From Ktedonobacteria bacterium brp13 (GTDB lineage: Bacteria > Chloroflexota > Ktedonobacteria > Ktedonobacterales > Ktedonobacteraceae), in assembly GCA_015099395.1 (NCBI GenBank), contig AP024096.1, forward strand, positions 7,977,485-8,041,484: DNA of 64,000 nt, given 5' to 3'. The translations under genes and the position numbers were made by a program. The notes below the pieces were generated by a model. The model worked only from the letters and a program-made list of their open reading frames with translations. It was not told the origin of the DNA and searched no databases. Shown here piece by piece: positions 36,913-46,410 of this stretch (within the stretch, counting starts at the first letter, position 1; every line of letters starts with the position of its first letter).

Positions 36913-36916
36913 ACGC

Positions 36917-38065
36917 CTACTGTCCTTTTTCCGTTTGTGCTATCGCGGCTACAATCTTCTCTGATGCATCGCGCATATTTGTTCCCCAGTCGAGTCCCGC
37001 ATCCTTAAGCAAAGCACGACCTTCTTCCGCACCAGTGCCTGAGAGACGGACGACGATGGGCAAGCCTGCTGGCAACTCTTTCTGAGCCATGATGACGCCC
37101 TTCGCAACCTCTTCGCCACGAGTGATACCACCAAAGATATTGACCAGGATACCCTTGACCTGTGGATCACGAGCCACAAACGTTAACGACTTATACATGA
37201 CTTCAGCTTTAGCGCCGCCGCCGATATCCAGAAAATTTGCAGGCTTGCCACCGGAGCGAGCAACCATATCGAGGGTTGTCATAACCAGACCAGCGCCGTT
37301 GCCAATAATGCCAACGTTACCATCTAGTTTTACATAAGTCAGCCCCTCTTTTTTGGCTTCATATTCCAGTGGATTCGCCTCTTCAGGCTCGGCCCAGGTT
37401 GCATATTCTTTCTGACGGAAGAGACCGTTATCATCGATCACGATCTTACCATCCGCGGCTAGAACCTTGCCGTCTGCTGTATAGGCGAGTGGATTGATCT
37501 CGGTGAGGCTGGCATCACTCTCAATAAAGGCCTTCGCGAGTGAGACAAGAATGGCGGCTGACTGCCGTAGCACATAGGATGGAAAACCAGCACGGGTGAG
37601 GATATCCAGCGCCTCAAACGTGCGTAGTCCCCAACGCATATCGATCGGTTGCTTGATAATCTTTTCAGGGGTCTTCTCTGCAACCTCTTCAATATCGATA
37701 CCGCCAGCGACCGAGACCATAACAACAGGAGCCTGTGTTTTGCGGTCGAGCGTGATACCCAGATAGTATTCTTCCTTGATGTCGACTTTTGGCGTCACCA
37801 AGACTTTCTCTACTATTAAACCTTTAATGCCCATACCCAGTACACGAGCGGCAGCGTCTCGGGCTTCCTCGGGCGTATCACCGAACTGTATACCGCCAGC
37901 TTTTCCCCGTCCGCCAACATAGACCTGGGCCTTGATTACCACGGGCTCACCGAGTTCGCGGGCGATGGTCTCCGCTTCGTCGGGCGTCTGGGCAACTTTT
38001 CCAGGCTGTACTGGCACGCCGTAGCGCGCTAAAATATCTTTAGCCTGATATTCATGAATTTTCAA
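36917..38065 (-). CDS. sucC: succinate-CoA ligase beta subunit
   Basis: 382-aa ATP-grasp subunit with the KIHEYQAKDIL N-terminus, the nucleotide-binding VYVGGRGKAGG segment, and the C-terminal NIFGGITRGEEVAKG loop. Converts succinyl-CoA, phosphate and NDP to succinate, CoA and NTP with sucD. Upstream is a 253-bp gap holding the terminator of the mutase gene and a short direct repeat (GTACGTCTG twice near 38170). Confidence 0.97.
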   Translation of the reverse strand: MKIHEYQAKDILARYGVPVQPGKVAQTPDEAETIARELGEPVVIKAQVYVGGRGKAGGIQFGDTPEEARDAAARVLGMGIKGLIVEKVLVTPKVDIKEEYYLGITLDRKTQAPVVMVSVAGGIDIEEVAEKTPEKIIKQPIDMRWGLRTFEALDILTRAGFPSYVLRQSAAILVSLAKAFIESDASLTEINPLAYTADGKVLAADGKIVIDDNGLFRQKEYATWAEPEEANPLEYEAKKEGLTYVKLDGNVGIIGNGAGLVMTTLDMVARSGGKPANFLDIGGGAKAEVMYKSLTFVARDPQVKGILVNIFGGITRGEEVAKGVIMAQKELPAGLPIVVRLSGTGAEEGRALLKDAGLDWGTNMRDASEKIVAAIAQTEKGQ

Positions 38066-38235
38066 AAAGTTACTCCTTGTGATACATGTCGTACCTCTTC
38101 GTACGCACTCAATATTTTAACATATATAGCGCGTTGAAAACCAATCTGAGATGGGCCTGGCACGTGTATGTACGTCTGCTGTACGTCTGTTGCCTTGTGT
38201 GCAGATGAAAGACGTGTCGCAACACATTACCAGTG

Positions 38236-38276
38236 ATAAAAGCGACTCTGAATATTGTTTCTATTCAGAGTCGCTT
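38236..38276 (-). terminator. intrinsic terminator of the mutase gene
   Basis: Perfect 15-bp stem (38240-38254 with 38262-38276), 7-nt loop; on the minus strand it is followed by TTTTATC. Confidence 0.88.
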
Positions 38277-38318
38277 CTAGCATTCTATTCACATACTCTA
38301 TACTACCGGATCACAGAT

Positions 38319-39683
38319 TTATTTGCCACGTATGAAAGCCAGGACTTCATCTCGTTTCTGTTCCATCAGAGCAGGCGTTTTGGCCTCCAGATTGAGACGC
38401 AATAGTGGCTCGGTATTGGATGAACGGATGTTGAACCACCAGTTACCAAAGTCAAAGGTCAGACCATCAAGGGTATCAATGGACTGAGCCTGTTTGCCAA
38501 AGTGTTCCTTGATCTCTGCCAACTTGCTGGGGGCGTCATCGACGGTGCTATTGATCTCGCCACTGCGGACCCAGTGGTCTAGCGGTTTGATAATCTCTGA
38601 GAGAGGTTTGTCTTCAATGGAGATCAACTCAAGGATGATCAGCAGGGTAATCAGACCAGAGTCGGCAAACCAGTTATCGCGGAAGTAGAAGTGACCGGAG
38701 TGCTCGCCACCAAAGATACCGTTGACACGGCGCATTTCAGCTTTGATGAATGAGTGACCGACGCGTGTGCGTAACCCTTTGCCGCCTAACTCATCAATCA
38801 GTTCAGGAACACTCTTAGAGACGATCAGGTTATAGAGGATGGTCGAGCCAGGATACTTTTTGAGCATGCTGTTTGTGACCATTTCTGTCACCATAGAGCC
38901 ATCCACCAGATTGCCATGCTCGTCGACCGGGAACATACGATCGGCATCACCATCGAAGGCACTTCCGATGTCTGCTCCAACTTCACGTACCTTCTTTTGC
39001 AGATCAACCATATTCTCAGGCTCGATTGGACTGGCCGGGTGATTGGGGAAGGTACCATCCAGATCGAAGTAGAGGGGGACCAGTTCGCAGGGTAGATGCT
39101 TGAAGACGCGCGGCATAATGAGACCGGCCATGCCATTGCCTGCATCGACGACAACCTTCAACGGTTTCAGTTTTTTAACATCGATAAAGGAGAGCGCATG
39201 CTCAACAAAGGCATCGATGACGTCCTTCTTCGTGATTGTACCCTTTTTAGCTGACTCTTTAAAGTCACCGCTGACCGCAAGATCGCGGATATCACCCAGG
39301 CCAGTATCGATACTGATCGGGCGTGCCTGCTCATGACAGAATTTAATGCCGTTATATTTGGCGGGATTATGAGAGGCGGTAACCATCGCGCCCGCTGCAT
39401 AGTTGAATTTACCCACAGCGAAATAGAGACCATCAGTAGTGATCTGTCCCAGATCGACAACATTGATGCCCTGATCGGTAATACCACGTATCAACGCTTC
39501 ACCGATCTGAGGTGAAGAGACACGCATATCGCGACCTACAGCGATCTCACTGACGTTCAAGTATTGGGCCGCAGCGCGACCAATCAAGTAAGCGGTATCC
39601 TCGGTCAGATCCAGACCGTAAACACCTCGGACATCATAGGCCTTAAAGATTGATGGATCAACTTTTACATGCTGTGTGCTCAT
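38319..39683 (-). CDS. phosphomannomutase / phosphoglucomutase
   Basis: 454-aa alpha-D-phosphohexomutase. Active-site phosphoserine loop TASHNP, metal-binding DGDADR, sugar-binding GEHSGH and phosphate-binding RSSNTEP motifs are all present, in the four-domain order. GEHSGH with the wording of the family suits PMM/PGM dual enzymes. Converts hexose-6-phosphates to hexose-1-phosphates for polysaccharide or cell-wall precursors. Confidence 0.94.
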   Translation of the reverse strand: MSTQHVKVDPSIFKAYDVRGVYGLDLTEDTAYLIGRAAAQYLNVSEIAVGRDMRVSSPQIGEALIRGITDQGINVVDLGQITTDGLYFAVGKFNYAAGAMVTASHNPAKYNGIKFCHEQARPISIDTGLGDIRDLAVSGDFKESAKKGTITKKDVIDAFVEHALSFIDVKKLKPLKVVVDAGNGMAGLIMPRVFKHLPCELVPLYFDLDGTFPNHPASPIEPENMVDLQKKVREVGADIGSAFDGDADRMFPVDEHGNLVDGSMVTEMVTNSMLKKYPGSTILYNLIVSKSVPELIDELGGKGLRTRVGHSFIKAEMRRVNGIFGGEHSGHFYFRDNWFADSGLITLLIILELISIEDKPLSEIIKPLDHWVRSGEINSTVDDAPSKLAEIKEHFGKQAQSIDTLDGLTFDFGNWWFNIRSSNTEPLLRLNLEAKTPALMEQKRDEVLAFIRGK

Positions 39684-39758
39684 GATAAGTTGTGAGCGCG
39701 CACCGGCAAGCCGGTGTACAATGCGCTCAACTCCTTTCTTTCTAAAACGTTATCTTCT

Positions 39759-40355
39759 CTATTTTAACCTGTTCTGATAGTCAGGAATCTGGATATGTTG
39801 AGGTTTCCAGATTTCTAGTAGTACCCATGGTTCCCCAGAACTACGAGGATCGTAGATCTCACCAATTTCAACAAAGCCAACCTTCTCGAACGCACGCCTT
39901 GAAGGGTGGTTGGCGAGGGCGGTCTCTGCATAGGCACGGCGTATATGTGGCAACGTAAAGAGATACTGAACCAGTGCACGGATAGCCTCTGGCCCATAGC
40001 CCTGCCCCCAACGGCTTTTGTCGCCTAATCCCAGGCCGACCTCGACCTGCCCCAGGCGTCTATCGATATTGAAATAGGTAATAGTTCCAATTGGTATACG
40101 TTGTTCATCCTCAATGATGTACCAGAACTGATGACCATTTCCACGAACATAGTTGCGCTCGAAGGTTGGCAGAAATTCTGCCATTGTTCGTGAGTATGGT
40201 CGATGAATATCGTAGCGCCAGACCTCATCGTCACGTTCCCAGTGAAAGACGTGATTAGCATCTTTCATATTTGGATGACGCAAGCGGACACGCTCACTGT
40301 GGAGCACATCCTCTTGTGCCTGCTCAGAAACATCATCTCGTTGTGGCTGTGTCAT
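39759..40355 (-). CDS. RimJ/RimL-type GNAT acetyltransferase
   Basis: 198-aa acetyltransferase. ATG 40355 overlaps the deoB stop by 4 bp (ATGA), which decides the start; the longer frame to 40511 lies wholly inside deoB. It has the RVRLRHPNMKDA N-terminus, acetyl-CoA loop RWGQGYGPEAI and NHPSRRAFEKVGF motif. It is last in the pfp-deoB operon; substrate unknown. Confidence 0.9.
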   Translation of the reverse strand: MTQPQRDDVSEQAQEDVLHSERVRLRHPNMKDANHVFHWERDDEVWRYDIHRPYSRTMAEFLPTFERNYVRGNGHQFWYIIEDEQRIPIGTITYFNIDRRLGQVEVGLGLGDKSRWGQGYGPEAIRALVQYLFTLPHIRRAYAETALANHPSRRAFEKVGFVEIGEIYDPRSSGEPWVLLEIWKPQHIQIPDYQNRLK

Positions 40356-41533
40356 ACTAACCCCAGGTCTCCTGCGAAGCTGGTACCAGCAGCAAGAGGC
40401 TCGGTACCAAATGCCTCTGCGAGTGTTTGTCCTAGATCGGCAAACGTCTTTCGTACTCCAAGATTGACGCCGGGACGGACTGACTCTCCATAAGCCAGTA
40501 GCGGTACACATTCACGTGTATGGTCGGTGCCTCGATAGGTTGGGTCAACACCATGGTCTGCGGTAAAGAAGAGTGCATCGCCTGGGCGCATACGCTCTTG
40601 CACTTCTGGCAGCCAGGTATCAACATCGCGTAATGCTTGAGCATAACCCTGGCTATCGCGACGATGTCCCCATAACATATCAAATTCTACCAGGTTGACA
40701 AACAGGAGACCTGTGAAATCCTGGTTGAGCCAGCGCAACGTTGCCTCCATACCGTCCCGGTTTGTCTCTGTATGGTCACGTTGTGTCAGCCCTCGCCCGG
40801 CAAAGAGGTCTTCAATCTTGCCAAGCCCTATCACGTCTTTGCCCGCATCTTTAAGACGGTCAAGTAACGTAATTCCGGTAGGAGCTAGAGAAAAGTCACG
40901 TCGATGCTCGGTACGCTTAAACGCACCGGGTTCGCCGATAAATGGTCGGGCGATAACGCGTCCTACCGCATGCTCTCCTGTAAGCATATCACGTGCGATC
41001 TCGCAGATACGATACAGCTCGGGCAAAGAGATAACATCCTGGTGCGCTGCGATCTGGAAGACGCTATCAGCGGATGTATAGATGATAGGGAAGCCTGTAC
41101 GCACATGCTCTGTGCCCAGTTCTTTGATAACCTCTGTACCCGATGCCACAACATTGCCGATTGTTTTACATCCAATCGCTTGCTCGAAGGCGCTGACAAT
41201 ATCGGCGGGGAAGCCGTTGGGGTAGGTCGGCAAGGCATTCTGAAGCACAACACCGCTCATCTCCCAGTGCCCTGTGGTGCTATCCTTGCCTGCGGCTGCC
41301 TCTGCCATACGTCCGTATGAGCCGATGGTATCGTTACGCTCTGGCGTACCCAGGATGGGGGTGATATTGCCCAGGCCCAGTTTACCCAGGTTCGGTAATG
41401 CCAGACCGCCGATCGCTTGTGCACAATGTTCTAATGAACTGGCACCCTCATCCCCATAAGCACGGGAGTCCGGCGCTTCTCCTGCGCCTACACCATCCAG
41501 TACTATTACAATTGCTCGTTTCAATTGTTTCAT
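40352..41533 (-). CDS. deoB: phosphopentomutase
   Basis: 393-aa alkaline-phosphatase-fold enzyme that interconverts (deoxy)ribose 1- and 5-phosphates. Metal motifs VLDGVGAGEAPD at the N-terminus, the GKDSTTGHWEM loop with the catalytic Thr, and C-terminal TADHGVDP and GTDHTRE are intact. Both ends overlap neighbours by 4 bp, so pfp, deoB and the acetyltransferase are translationally coupled. Confidence 0.96.
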   Translation of the reverse strand: MKQLKRAIVIVLDGVGAGEAPDSRAYGDEGASSLEHCAQAIGGLALPNLGKLGLGNITPILGTPERNDTIGSYGRMAEAAAGKDSTTGHWEMSGVVLQNALPTYPNGFPADIVSAFEQAIGCKTIGNVVASGTEVIKELGTEHVRTGFPIIYTSADSVFQIAAHQDVISLPELYRICEIARDMLTGEHAVGRVIARPFIGEPGAFKRTEHRRDFSLAPTGITLLDRLKDAGKDVIGLGKIEDLFAGRGLTQRDHTETNRDGMEATLRWLNQDFTGLLFVNLVEFDMLWGHRRDSQGYAQALRDVDTWLPEVQERMRPGDALFFTADHGVDPTYRGTDHTRECVPLLAYGESVRPGVNLGVRKTFADLGQTLAEAFGTEPLAAGTSFAGDLGLV

Positions 41534-42750
41534 CGTTTAATCCTTGTCAATTCTAGTGGCATATATGGTATTACTGGTTCGCCGATGAGTGGTAGCGCAT
41601 AATCGTAAAAAGCCTGCGTTACCATTGTTTTGTCTGTGGTTAAATAATTGTCAGGGAGTAGACGCTGAACATTCGCAACGAGTGCGAGGTCGATCAATCC
41701 TGCTGTGCAATGATATGCTGGCTCAGCCTGGCGAACTAGTGTTACCATCTTATCACTTTCCCCGGCTAATAGGGCTTGTACACCATGTTCTCCGACGAGA
41801 TACGCTTCATCGCGATCTGTTACAGAGGTGCTTGTAGAGGCCATGCGTTGGAGATCACCGGGCTTGTCGAAACGCGCTCGTAGTCCCAGTTTTGTATTGA
41901 CCAGATCAACCAGATATTGCGCGGCACCACTCAAAAGAGGATGGTGGAAGGCATCGACACCTGTCTGTCCCAATGCACCCAGTGCTTGTCCCTGCTCGTT
42001 GCGAATCGTTTCTGCTGCGGCGATAATCACAAAACCAAGATCTTTATGAATGGCTGCGACCTGCGCTAGAAATTCATCTTCAACGAAGGTCTTCTCGGGG
42101 AGTAGCAGGATATGTGGTGCATCCTCCGGTCTGTGCTTGCCTAATGCAGTTGAGGCTGTGAGCCAACCTGCGTCGCGTCCCATCGTCTCGATAACCTTCA
42201 CTGGATAATGCCAGGGGATTGAGCGCGTGTTCATTGTGGAGTCCTGCACGGCTTGTGCCAGGAAGCGGGCTGCGCTACCATAGCCAGGACAGTGATCGGT
42301 ATAAGGGAGATCATTATCGATCGTTTTGGGGACGCTGATGATGAAGAGCTCATACTGTGCATCTTGCGCTGCCTGTGCCAGGCGATGCGCTGTATCCGCT
42401 GAGTCGTTACCGCCAATATAGAGCATATAGCGGATATTATAGCGGCGCAGAATCTCAATGACGCGATCAGGATCTTCATCTTTCAGTTTGTAGCGACATG
42501 ATCCCAGGGCAGCGGATGGCGTGTGAAGGAGATGCTGCCATATCCCCTCTGGTTGTTGACGTAGATCGAGGATATCTTCTTTAAGAAGACCCTCGATACC
42601 GTGATGCATACCATAGATACCCTTGATACGCTGGCTCTTTAGTGCTGCTTCTACTGCACCAACCAGGCTGGCGTTAATAACGGCTGTTGCTCCGCCAGAT
42701 TGGCCGATAATTAAATTTGCTGATTGCGTTTTCTGTAGTATGTTACTCAA
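41530..42750 (-). CDS. pfp: phosphofructokinase, PPi-dependent type
   Basis: 406-aa PFKA-superfamily enzyme. Two positions distinguish phosphoryl donors: here GGNDS at residues 113-117 (ATP enzymes have GGDGS) and PKTIDND at 141-147 (ATP enzymes have PGTIDND). Lys142 and Asp116 mark pyrophosphate-dependent enzymes. The start is TTG 42750 with GAGAGGA 8 nt upstream. It is the first gene of the operon and is divergent from a nucleoside hydrolase gene. Confidence 0.92.
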   Translation of the reverse strand: MSNILQKTQSANLIIGQSGGATAVINASLVGAVEAALKSQRIKGIYGMHHGIEGLLKEDILDLRQQPEGIWQHLLHTPSAALGSCRYKLKDEDPDRVIEILRRYNIRYMLYIGGNDSADTAHRLAQAAQDAQYELFIISVPKTIDNDLPYTDHCPGYGSAARFLAQAVQDSTMNTRSIPWHYPVKVIETMGRDAGWLTASTALGKHRPEDAPHILLLPEKTFVEDEFLAQVAAIHKDLGFVIIAAAETIRNEQGQALGALGQTGVDAFHHPLLSGAAQYLVDLVNTKLGLRARFDKPGDLQRMASTSTSVTDRDEAYLVGEHGVQALLAGESDKMVTLVRQAEPAYHCTAGLIDLALVANVQRLLPDNYLTTDKTMVTQAFYDYALPLIGEPVIPYMPLELTRIKR

Positions 42751-42925
42751 AGAGATATCCTCTCAATTACATCTTGCTGGGAGCGATCAGGGTTGCTCCT
42801 GCTCCTTGCTGGATCCCGCGGTCATTATAACAATGCTGCCGCTATGCGTCGAGTACTTAGAGGGATTGACTGTTCATTGGTTATAATGGGAATGCTGTCT
42901 CTATCTTCTTGAAAGGGTGCTTGAT

Positions 42926-43858
42926 ATGCGACTGAAAGCTATTCTGGATTGTGATCCTGGTCATGATGATGCGCTGGCAATTTTGTTGGCTGCGCATCAT
43001 CCCGCACTGGAACTCCTGGCAATTACGACGGTCTCTGGTAATCAATCTGTGGAGAAGACTTCTTTGAATGCGCTTAAGGTCTGTTCGCTGGCGCATATCT
43101 TTGATGTGCCGGTGGCGAAGGGGATGCCGCAACCATTGATACGCTCAGCACGTTATGCCGCAGAGATTCACGGTGAATCCGGACTTGACGGTCCTGCACT
43201 CCCGGATCCGCTGTTTTCACTGGTGCCGACGCATGCGGTCGATCTCATGATTGATCTGTTTTTACACTCTGCTGATGATATCACGCTGATCGCGACCGGA
43301 CCGCTTACGAATGTTGCGGCTGCGATGCGCAAGGAGCCTGCGATTATCCCCAGGATTGCAGGTATCACTTTGATGGGTGGTGCTATTGGGATCGGTAATA
43401 CAACGCCTGCGAGCGAGTTTAATATCTGGGTGGATCCAGAAGCTGCGGCGATTGTATTTGAGAGCGGTTGCCCATTGACAATGATACCCCTGGAGGTCAC
43501 CCATAAGGCTCTTGCAACACCCAGCGTCTTTCAGCGCCTGACGACGGCTCACAAGACCATTACGACGTTTGTCTACGAACTACTGACCTTCTTCGCTGAC
43601 ACCTATCATACTAACTTCGGTTTTGCTGCCCCTCCTGTGCATGATCCTTGTGCGGTCGCCTATCTGATCGATCCAACACTGGTGACGACTAAATTGATGC
43701 ATGTAGATATAGAGACGACTGGTACCTGGACCGCTGGACGTACCGTTTGTGATCTTTATGGTCAGTCGACGTTGCCGTCCAATGTCAATGTAGGATATAC
43801 ACTGGATAGTGGGCGTTTCTGGGACCTGATGCTTGACACACTGATGACGTATGATTGA
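42926..43858 (+). CDS. inosine/uridine-preferring nucleoside hydrolase
   Basis: 310-aa enzyme from ATG 42926 (GAAAGGG about 8 nt upstream; GTG 42917 is less likely). The calcium-binding DxDxxxDD signature is residues 8-15 (DCDPGHDD), and the later HDPCAVA motif supplies another ligand. It hydrolyses ribonucleosides to base and ribose. Divergent placement from pfp/deoB suggests a nucleoside-sugar salvage module. Confidence 0.93.
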   Translation: MRLKAILDCDPGHDDALAILLAAHHPALELLAITTVSGNQSVEKTSLNALKVCSLAHIFDVPVAKGMPQPLIRSARYAAEIHGESGLDGPALPDPLFSLVPTHAVDLMIDLFLHSADDITLIATGPLTNVAAAMRKEPAIIPRIAGITLMGGAIGIGNTTPASEFNIWVDPEAAAIVFESGCPLTMIPLEVTHKALATPSVFQRLTTAHKTITTFVYELLTFFADTYHTNFGFAAPPVHDPCAVAYLIDPTLVTTKLMHVDIETTGTWTAGRTVCDLYGQSTLPSNVNVGYTLDSGRFWDLMLDTLMTYD

Positions 43859-43878
43859 TGAGCTTTGACTTCTATAGA

Positions 43879-43938
43879 AAGAGCGAGGGCAGGGCATTGC
43901 ATATAAACTGAAATGCATTATGACCTGTCCTCGCTCTT
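43879..43938. terminator. shared hairpin between convergent genes
   Basis: 15-bp stem with one G-U pair (43879-43893 with 43924-43938) and a long, itself partly paired loop, between the nucleoside hydrolase (plus) and cysE (minus). Confidence 0.6.
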
Positions 43939-43961
43939 CATCTTAGCTCGTACTGTTCGTC

Positions 43962-44747
43962 TTAGATCTGGTAGTCCATCTCCCAGGGATCGGTCCCATT
44001 CCAGCCCTGAGTCAGTTCCTGGTGTTTTTCTAGAGTCTCGCCCTGTTTAACCAGGAGCTCGGCTGGTTTGGAGACAACGACAGAATTGGGTGGTACTGTT
44101 TCCAGCACGAGCGTCATAGCGCCGACCTTGCTGCCTTTGCCAATAGTGATTGGACCGAGGATAGCGGCTCCGACGCCAATCGTAACATCATCTTCAATGG
44201 TTGGATGGCGTTTCTGCTTGCTACGGAACGGACTGGGTCGCCACCAACCGGTCGCGCCCAGCGTGACCTGGTGGTAAAGCATCACATTGTCCCCGATAAT
44301 TGCCGTTTCACCGATCACTACGCCGGCACCGTGATCGATAAAGAAGCGTTTCCCAATCTGTGCACCCGGATGGATCTCAATACCACCGGTCAGTGCACGT
44401 GCTATCTGTGAGATCAGGCGAGGGACAAAAGGCACGTGCTTCTTGTAAAGAGCATGTGAGATGCGATGAAAGAGTATAGCCCAGAGTCCCTGATAGAGGA
44501 GTGCCTCAAAGATACTTTTGCAAGCCGGGTCTTTCTCAAAGATAACATCGATGGCATCCGGCCAACGGGTGCGACGACGAGGGGTCTTTCCGGGTACCGG
44601 TATGAAGATCCCTGGTGGTAACTCTGGGAGGGTAGCGATCTCGCTCTCTGCATCCTCTGTCTCTAATCCATCTAATGTGCTTGCTTCATTAGATAGATGC
44701 TCACTGTTTTCAGCCTCACCTGAAGCACCATGTGGTCCCTGTGACAT
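43962..44747 (-). CDS. cysE: serine O-acetyltransferase
   Basis: 261-aa left-handed beta-helix acetyltransferase, EpsC/CysE short type. Active-site DHGAGVVIGETA with the catalytic Asp-His pair, hexapeptide repeats through IGKGSKVGAMTLV, and the GGIEIHPGAQIG entrance are present. The first 55 residues are acidic and probably disordered, an extension unusual for the family. It makes O-acetylserine; the CysM enzyme encoded at 51351 is predicted to prefer O-phosphoserine, so cysE may serve another cysteine synthase. Confidence 0.94.
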   Translation of the reverse strand: MSQGPHGASGEAENSEHLSNEASTLDGLETEDAESEIATLPELPPGIFIPVPGKTPRRRTRWPDAIDVIFEKDPACKSIFEALLYQGLWAILFHRISHALYKKHVPFVPRLISQIARALTGGIEIHPGAQIGKRFFIDHGAGVVIGETAIIGDNVMLYHQVTLGATGWWRPSPFRSKQKRHPTIEDDVTIGVGAAILGPITIGKGSKVGAMTLVLETVPPNSVVVSKPAELLVKQGETLEKHQELTQGWNGTDPWEMDYQI

Positions 44748-45009
44748 GCCCGCTTATCCTTTTCTATCAAAAACCTGATCTTGTGTTTACCTTCTATCTA
44801 GCCATCACTGCTCTGTGTTCTGTTTGGAGTGTAGGACAAGGGCGTTCTGCTTGTCAAGGGCACTCTGGCAGACACTCAACTTTATGGACAATCACAGAAA
44901 GAAATCTCTGGAAAATAGTGAGCAAGAGAGTGAAAAGCTGAATGAGCAGAGTGTCAGTTCTACAAACTAACCAATTTTCTTGGTCTTGTAAAAAAAGCTC
45001 CTTTCCCTA
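44748..45009. other. intergenic region, no gene
   Basis: Divergent gap between cysE (minus) and the tRNA-His promoter. I see no reading frame with a ribosome site. Confidence 0.5.
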
Positions 45010-45038
45010 TTGACAATTCACAAGAGGTCAGCTATACT
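45010..45038 (+). promoter_or_regulatory. strong sigma-A promoter of tRNA-His
   Basis: TTGACA, 17-bp spacer, TATACT, about 50 bp before the tRNA. Near-consensus; the best promoter in the window. Confidence 0.85.
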
Positions 45039-45089
45039 GTCCAAGTCAGCGAAAACGCGACAACATTTGACGCTAGACAACCGAGTATG

Positions 45090-45162
45090 GTGACCGTAGC
45101 TCAATAGGCGGAGCTCTGGATTGTGGCTCCAGTGGTTGTGGGTTCGAGCCCCATCGGTCACC
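45090..45162 (+). tRNA. tRNA-His (anticodon GTG)
   Basis: Full cloverleaf: acceptor GTGACCG with CGGTCAC, D stem GCTC/GAGC, anticodon stem CTGGA/TCCAG with loop TTGTGGC (anticodon 45123-45125), T arm GTGGG-TTCGAGC-CCCAT. A G at 45089 opposite C73 (45162) gives the extra 5' G that marks tRNA-His. CCA is not encoded. Confidence 0.97.
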
Positions 45163-45169
45163 CTCAAAT

Positions 45170-45213
45170 AAAGAACGACTATCCCACTTCAGTAGGATGG
45201 TCGTTCTTTTTGT
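45170..45213 (+). terminator. intrinsic terminator of tRNA-His
   Basis: 15-bp stem with one mismatch (45170-45184 with 45195-45209) and a T-run. Confidence 0.88.
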
Positions 45214-45269
45214 ATGTATGGTATCTTCACATCTATAGATAGAAATAAAGCTATCAAACTCTTCTGAAG

Positions 45270-45309
45270 AAACAAAGAAGTGGGAGGATGTTCAATCCTT
45301 CCACTTCTT
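45270..45309 (-). terminator. intrinsic terminator of the LLM gene
   Basis: 15-bp stem with one G-U pair (45275-45289 with 45295-45309); a T-rich tail follows on the minus strand. Confidence 0.8.
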
Positions 45310-45323
45310 CTGTATGGTTGCGA

Positions 45324-46115
45324 TTATTTATGTGAGTCGCGCCAGTGTACCAGGTTTTCGACGGCTTTGAAATCCCAGGGGGCACCGATACCAAGAATCA
45401 GATGCGTGATACCGGCGTTAACGTAGCCTTCGCGGGCTTCATCACTGTCTTCGGCATTGGTACCGCAGGAGCGCTCGATCTCATGTGGATCGCGTCCTTC
45501 TTTGGCACACCAGTCATTGAGGACCTCCATCTTATGGGTGATCGTCTCTGGATCGCCGAAACCGTGCCACATATCAGCATACTTTGCGGTCAGACGCAGT
45601 GTCTTCTTTTCACCGCCGCCGCCGATCAGGATCGGCACGGAGCCATGTACAGGTTTCGGAACATCAATCTCCCAGCGCTTCTTAACCGTCTGTAATGTGG
45701 TCTCTAGCGCATCCAGGCGGCTGCCTGCTGTCCCGAAATCGTAGCCGAACTCTGTATAATCGCGTTCAAACCAGCCCGCACCAATACCCAGAATCAAGCG
45801 ACCGTTACTGATGTGATCGACCGTTTTTGCCATGTCTGCGAGTAAGGCGGGATTACGATAGGTATTGCAGGTGACCAGACAGCCAACCTGAGCCCGCGTG
45901 GTCAATGTTGCCATGGCGGTCAGGAGCGTCCAGCCCTCAAAGTGGTTGCCCTGGGGATCCCCATAGAGTGGGAAGAAGTGGTCCCAGTTCCATATACTAT
46001 CGACACCAAGCTCCTCGACTTTACGAACAGCTTGTGCGAAATCCTCGTACGAAGTATGTTGTGGATGGAGTTGTACCCCAACTTTGAGTGGATACTTTTT
46101 CGTTGCCTGTGTCAA
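45324..46115 (-). CDS. LLM-class (luciferase-like) oxidoreductase, F420 type
   Basis: 263-aa TIM-barrel flavin/deazaflavin oxidoreductase. The start is placed at TTG 46115 because AGAAGGG lies 9 nt upstream; the frame continues to 46205 without support. Family wording: WNWDHFFPLYGDP, GCLVTCNTYRNPALLADMAK, LGIGAGWFERDY and VPILIGGGGEKKTL. These resemble F420-dependent members rather than FMN bacterial luciferase, but the cofactor is inferred. A related gene is 1.1 kb away at 47192. Confidence 0.88.
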   Translation of the reverse strand: MTQATKKYPLKVGVQLHPQHTSYEDFAQAVRKVEELGVDSIWNWDHFFPLYGDPQGNHFEGWTLLTAMATLTTRAQVGCLVTCNTYRNPALLADMAKTVDHISNGRLILGIGAGWFERDYTEFGYDFGTAGSRLDALETTLQTVKKRWEIDVPKPVHGSVPILIGGGGEKKTLRLTAKYADMWHGFGDPETITHKMEVLNDWCAKEGRDPHEIERSCGTNAEDSDEAREGYVNAGITHLILGIGAPWDFKAVENLVHWRDSHK

Positions 46116-46317
46116 GTTACATACCCTTCTTATACTAATACTAATAGCCAGCGAAAATATCATTCGCATACAATCAGTGTACGCATGTTTAAACGGCGTC
46201 TGCAAGTTCCATCTGTGAGTTCTTTTGATCGATTATGAGTTGATGGGAAGTGAAAGCAGGAAGCATTATTGTTGTAGGATCATGAGAGAGAGCGAAGAAG
46301 AGGTATTTCCGGAAAGT

Positions 46318-46360
46318 AAAAAAGGATCCAGGAAGAAATAGTTTATTTCTTCCTGGGTCC
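46318..46360 (-). terminator. intrinsic terminator of the 86-aa gene
   Basis: 17-bp stem with one G-U pair (46324-46340 with 46344-46360), tight 3-nt loop, followed on the minus strand by six T. Confidence 0.88.
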
Positions 46361-46410
46361 GTTCACGAAAAGGAGAAGGAGCAAAAAGGTGAGTGAGTAT
46401 ATGTTAGTGC

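Noticed and set aside
39100..39487. Frames on both strands inside the phosphohexomutase gene
   Set aside because: Out-of-frame shadows of a well-supported enzyme gene.
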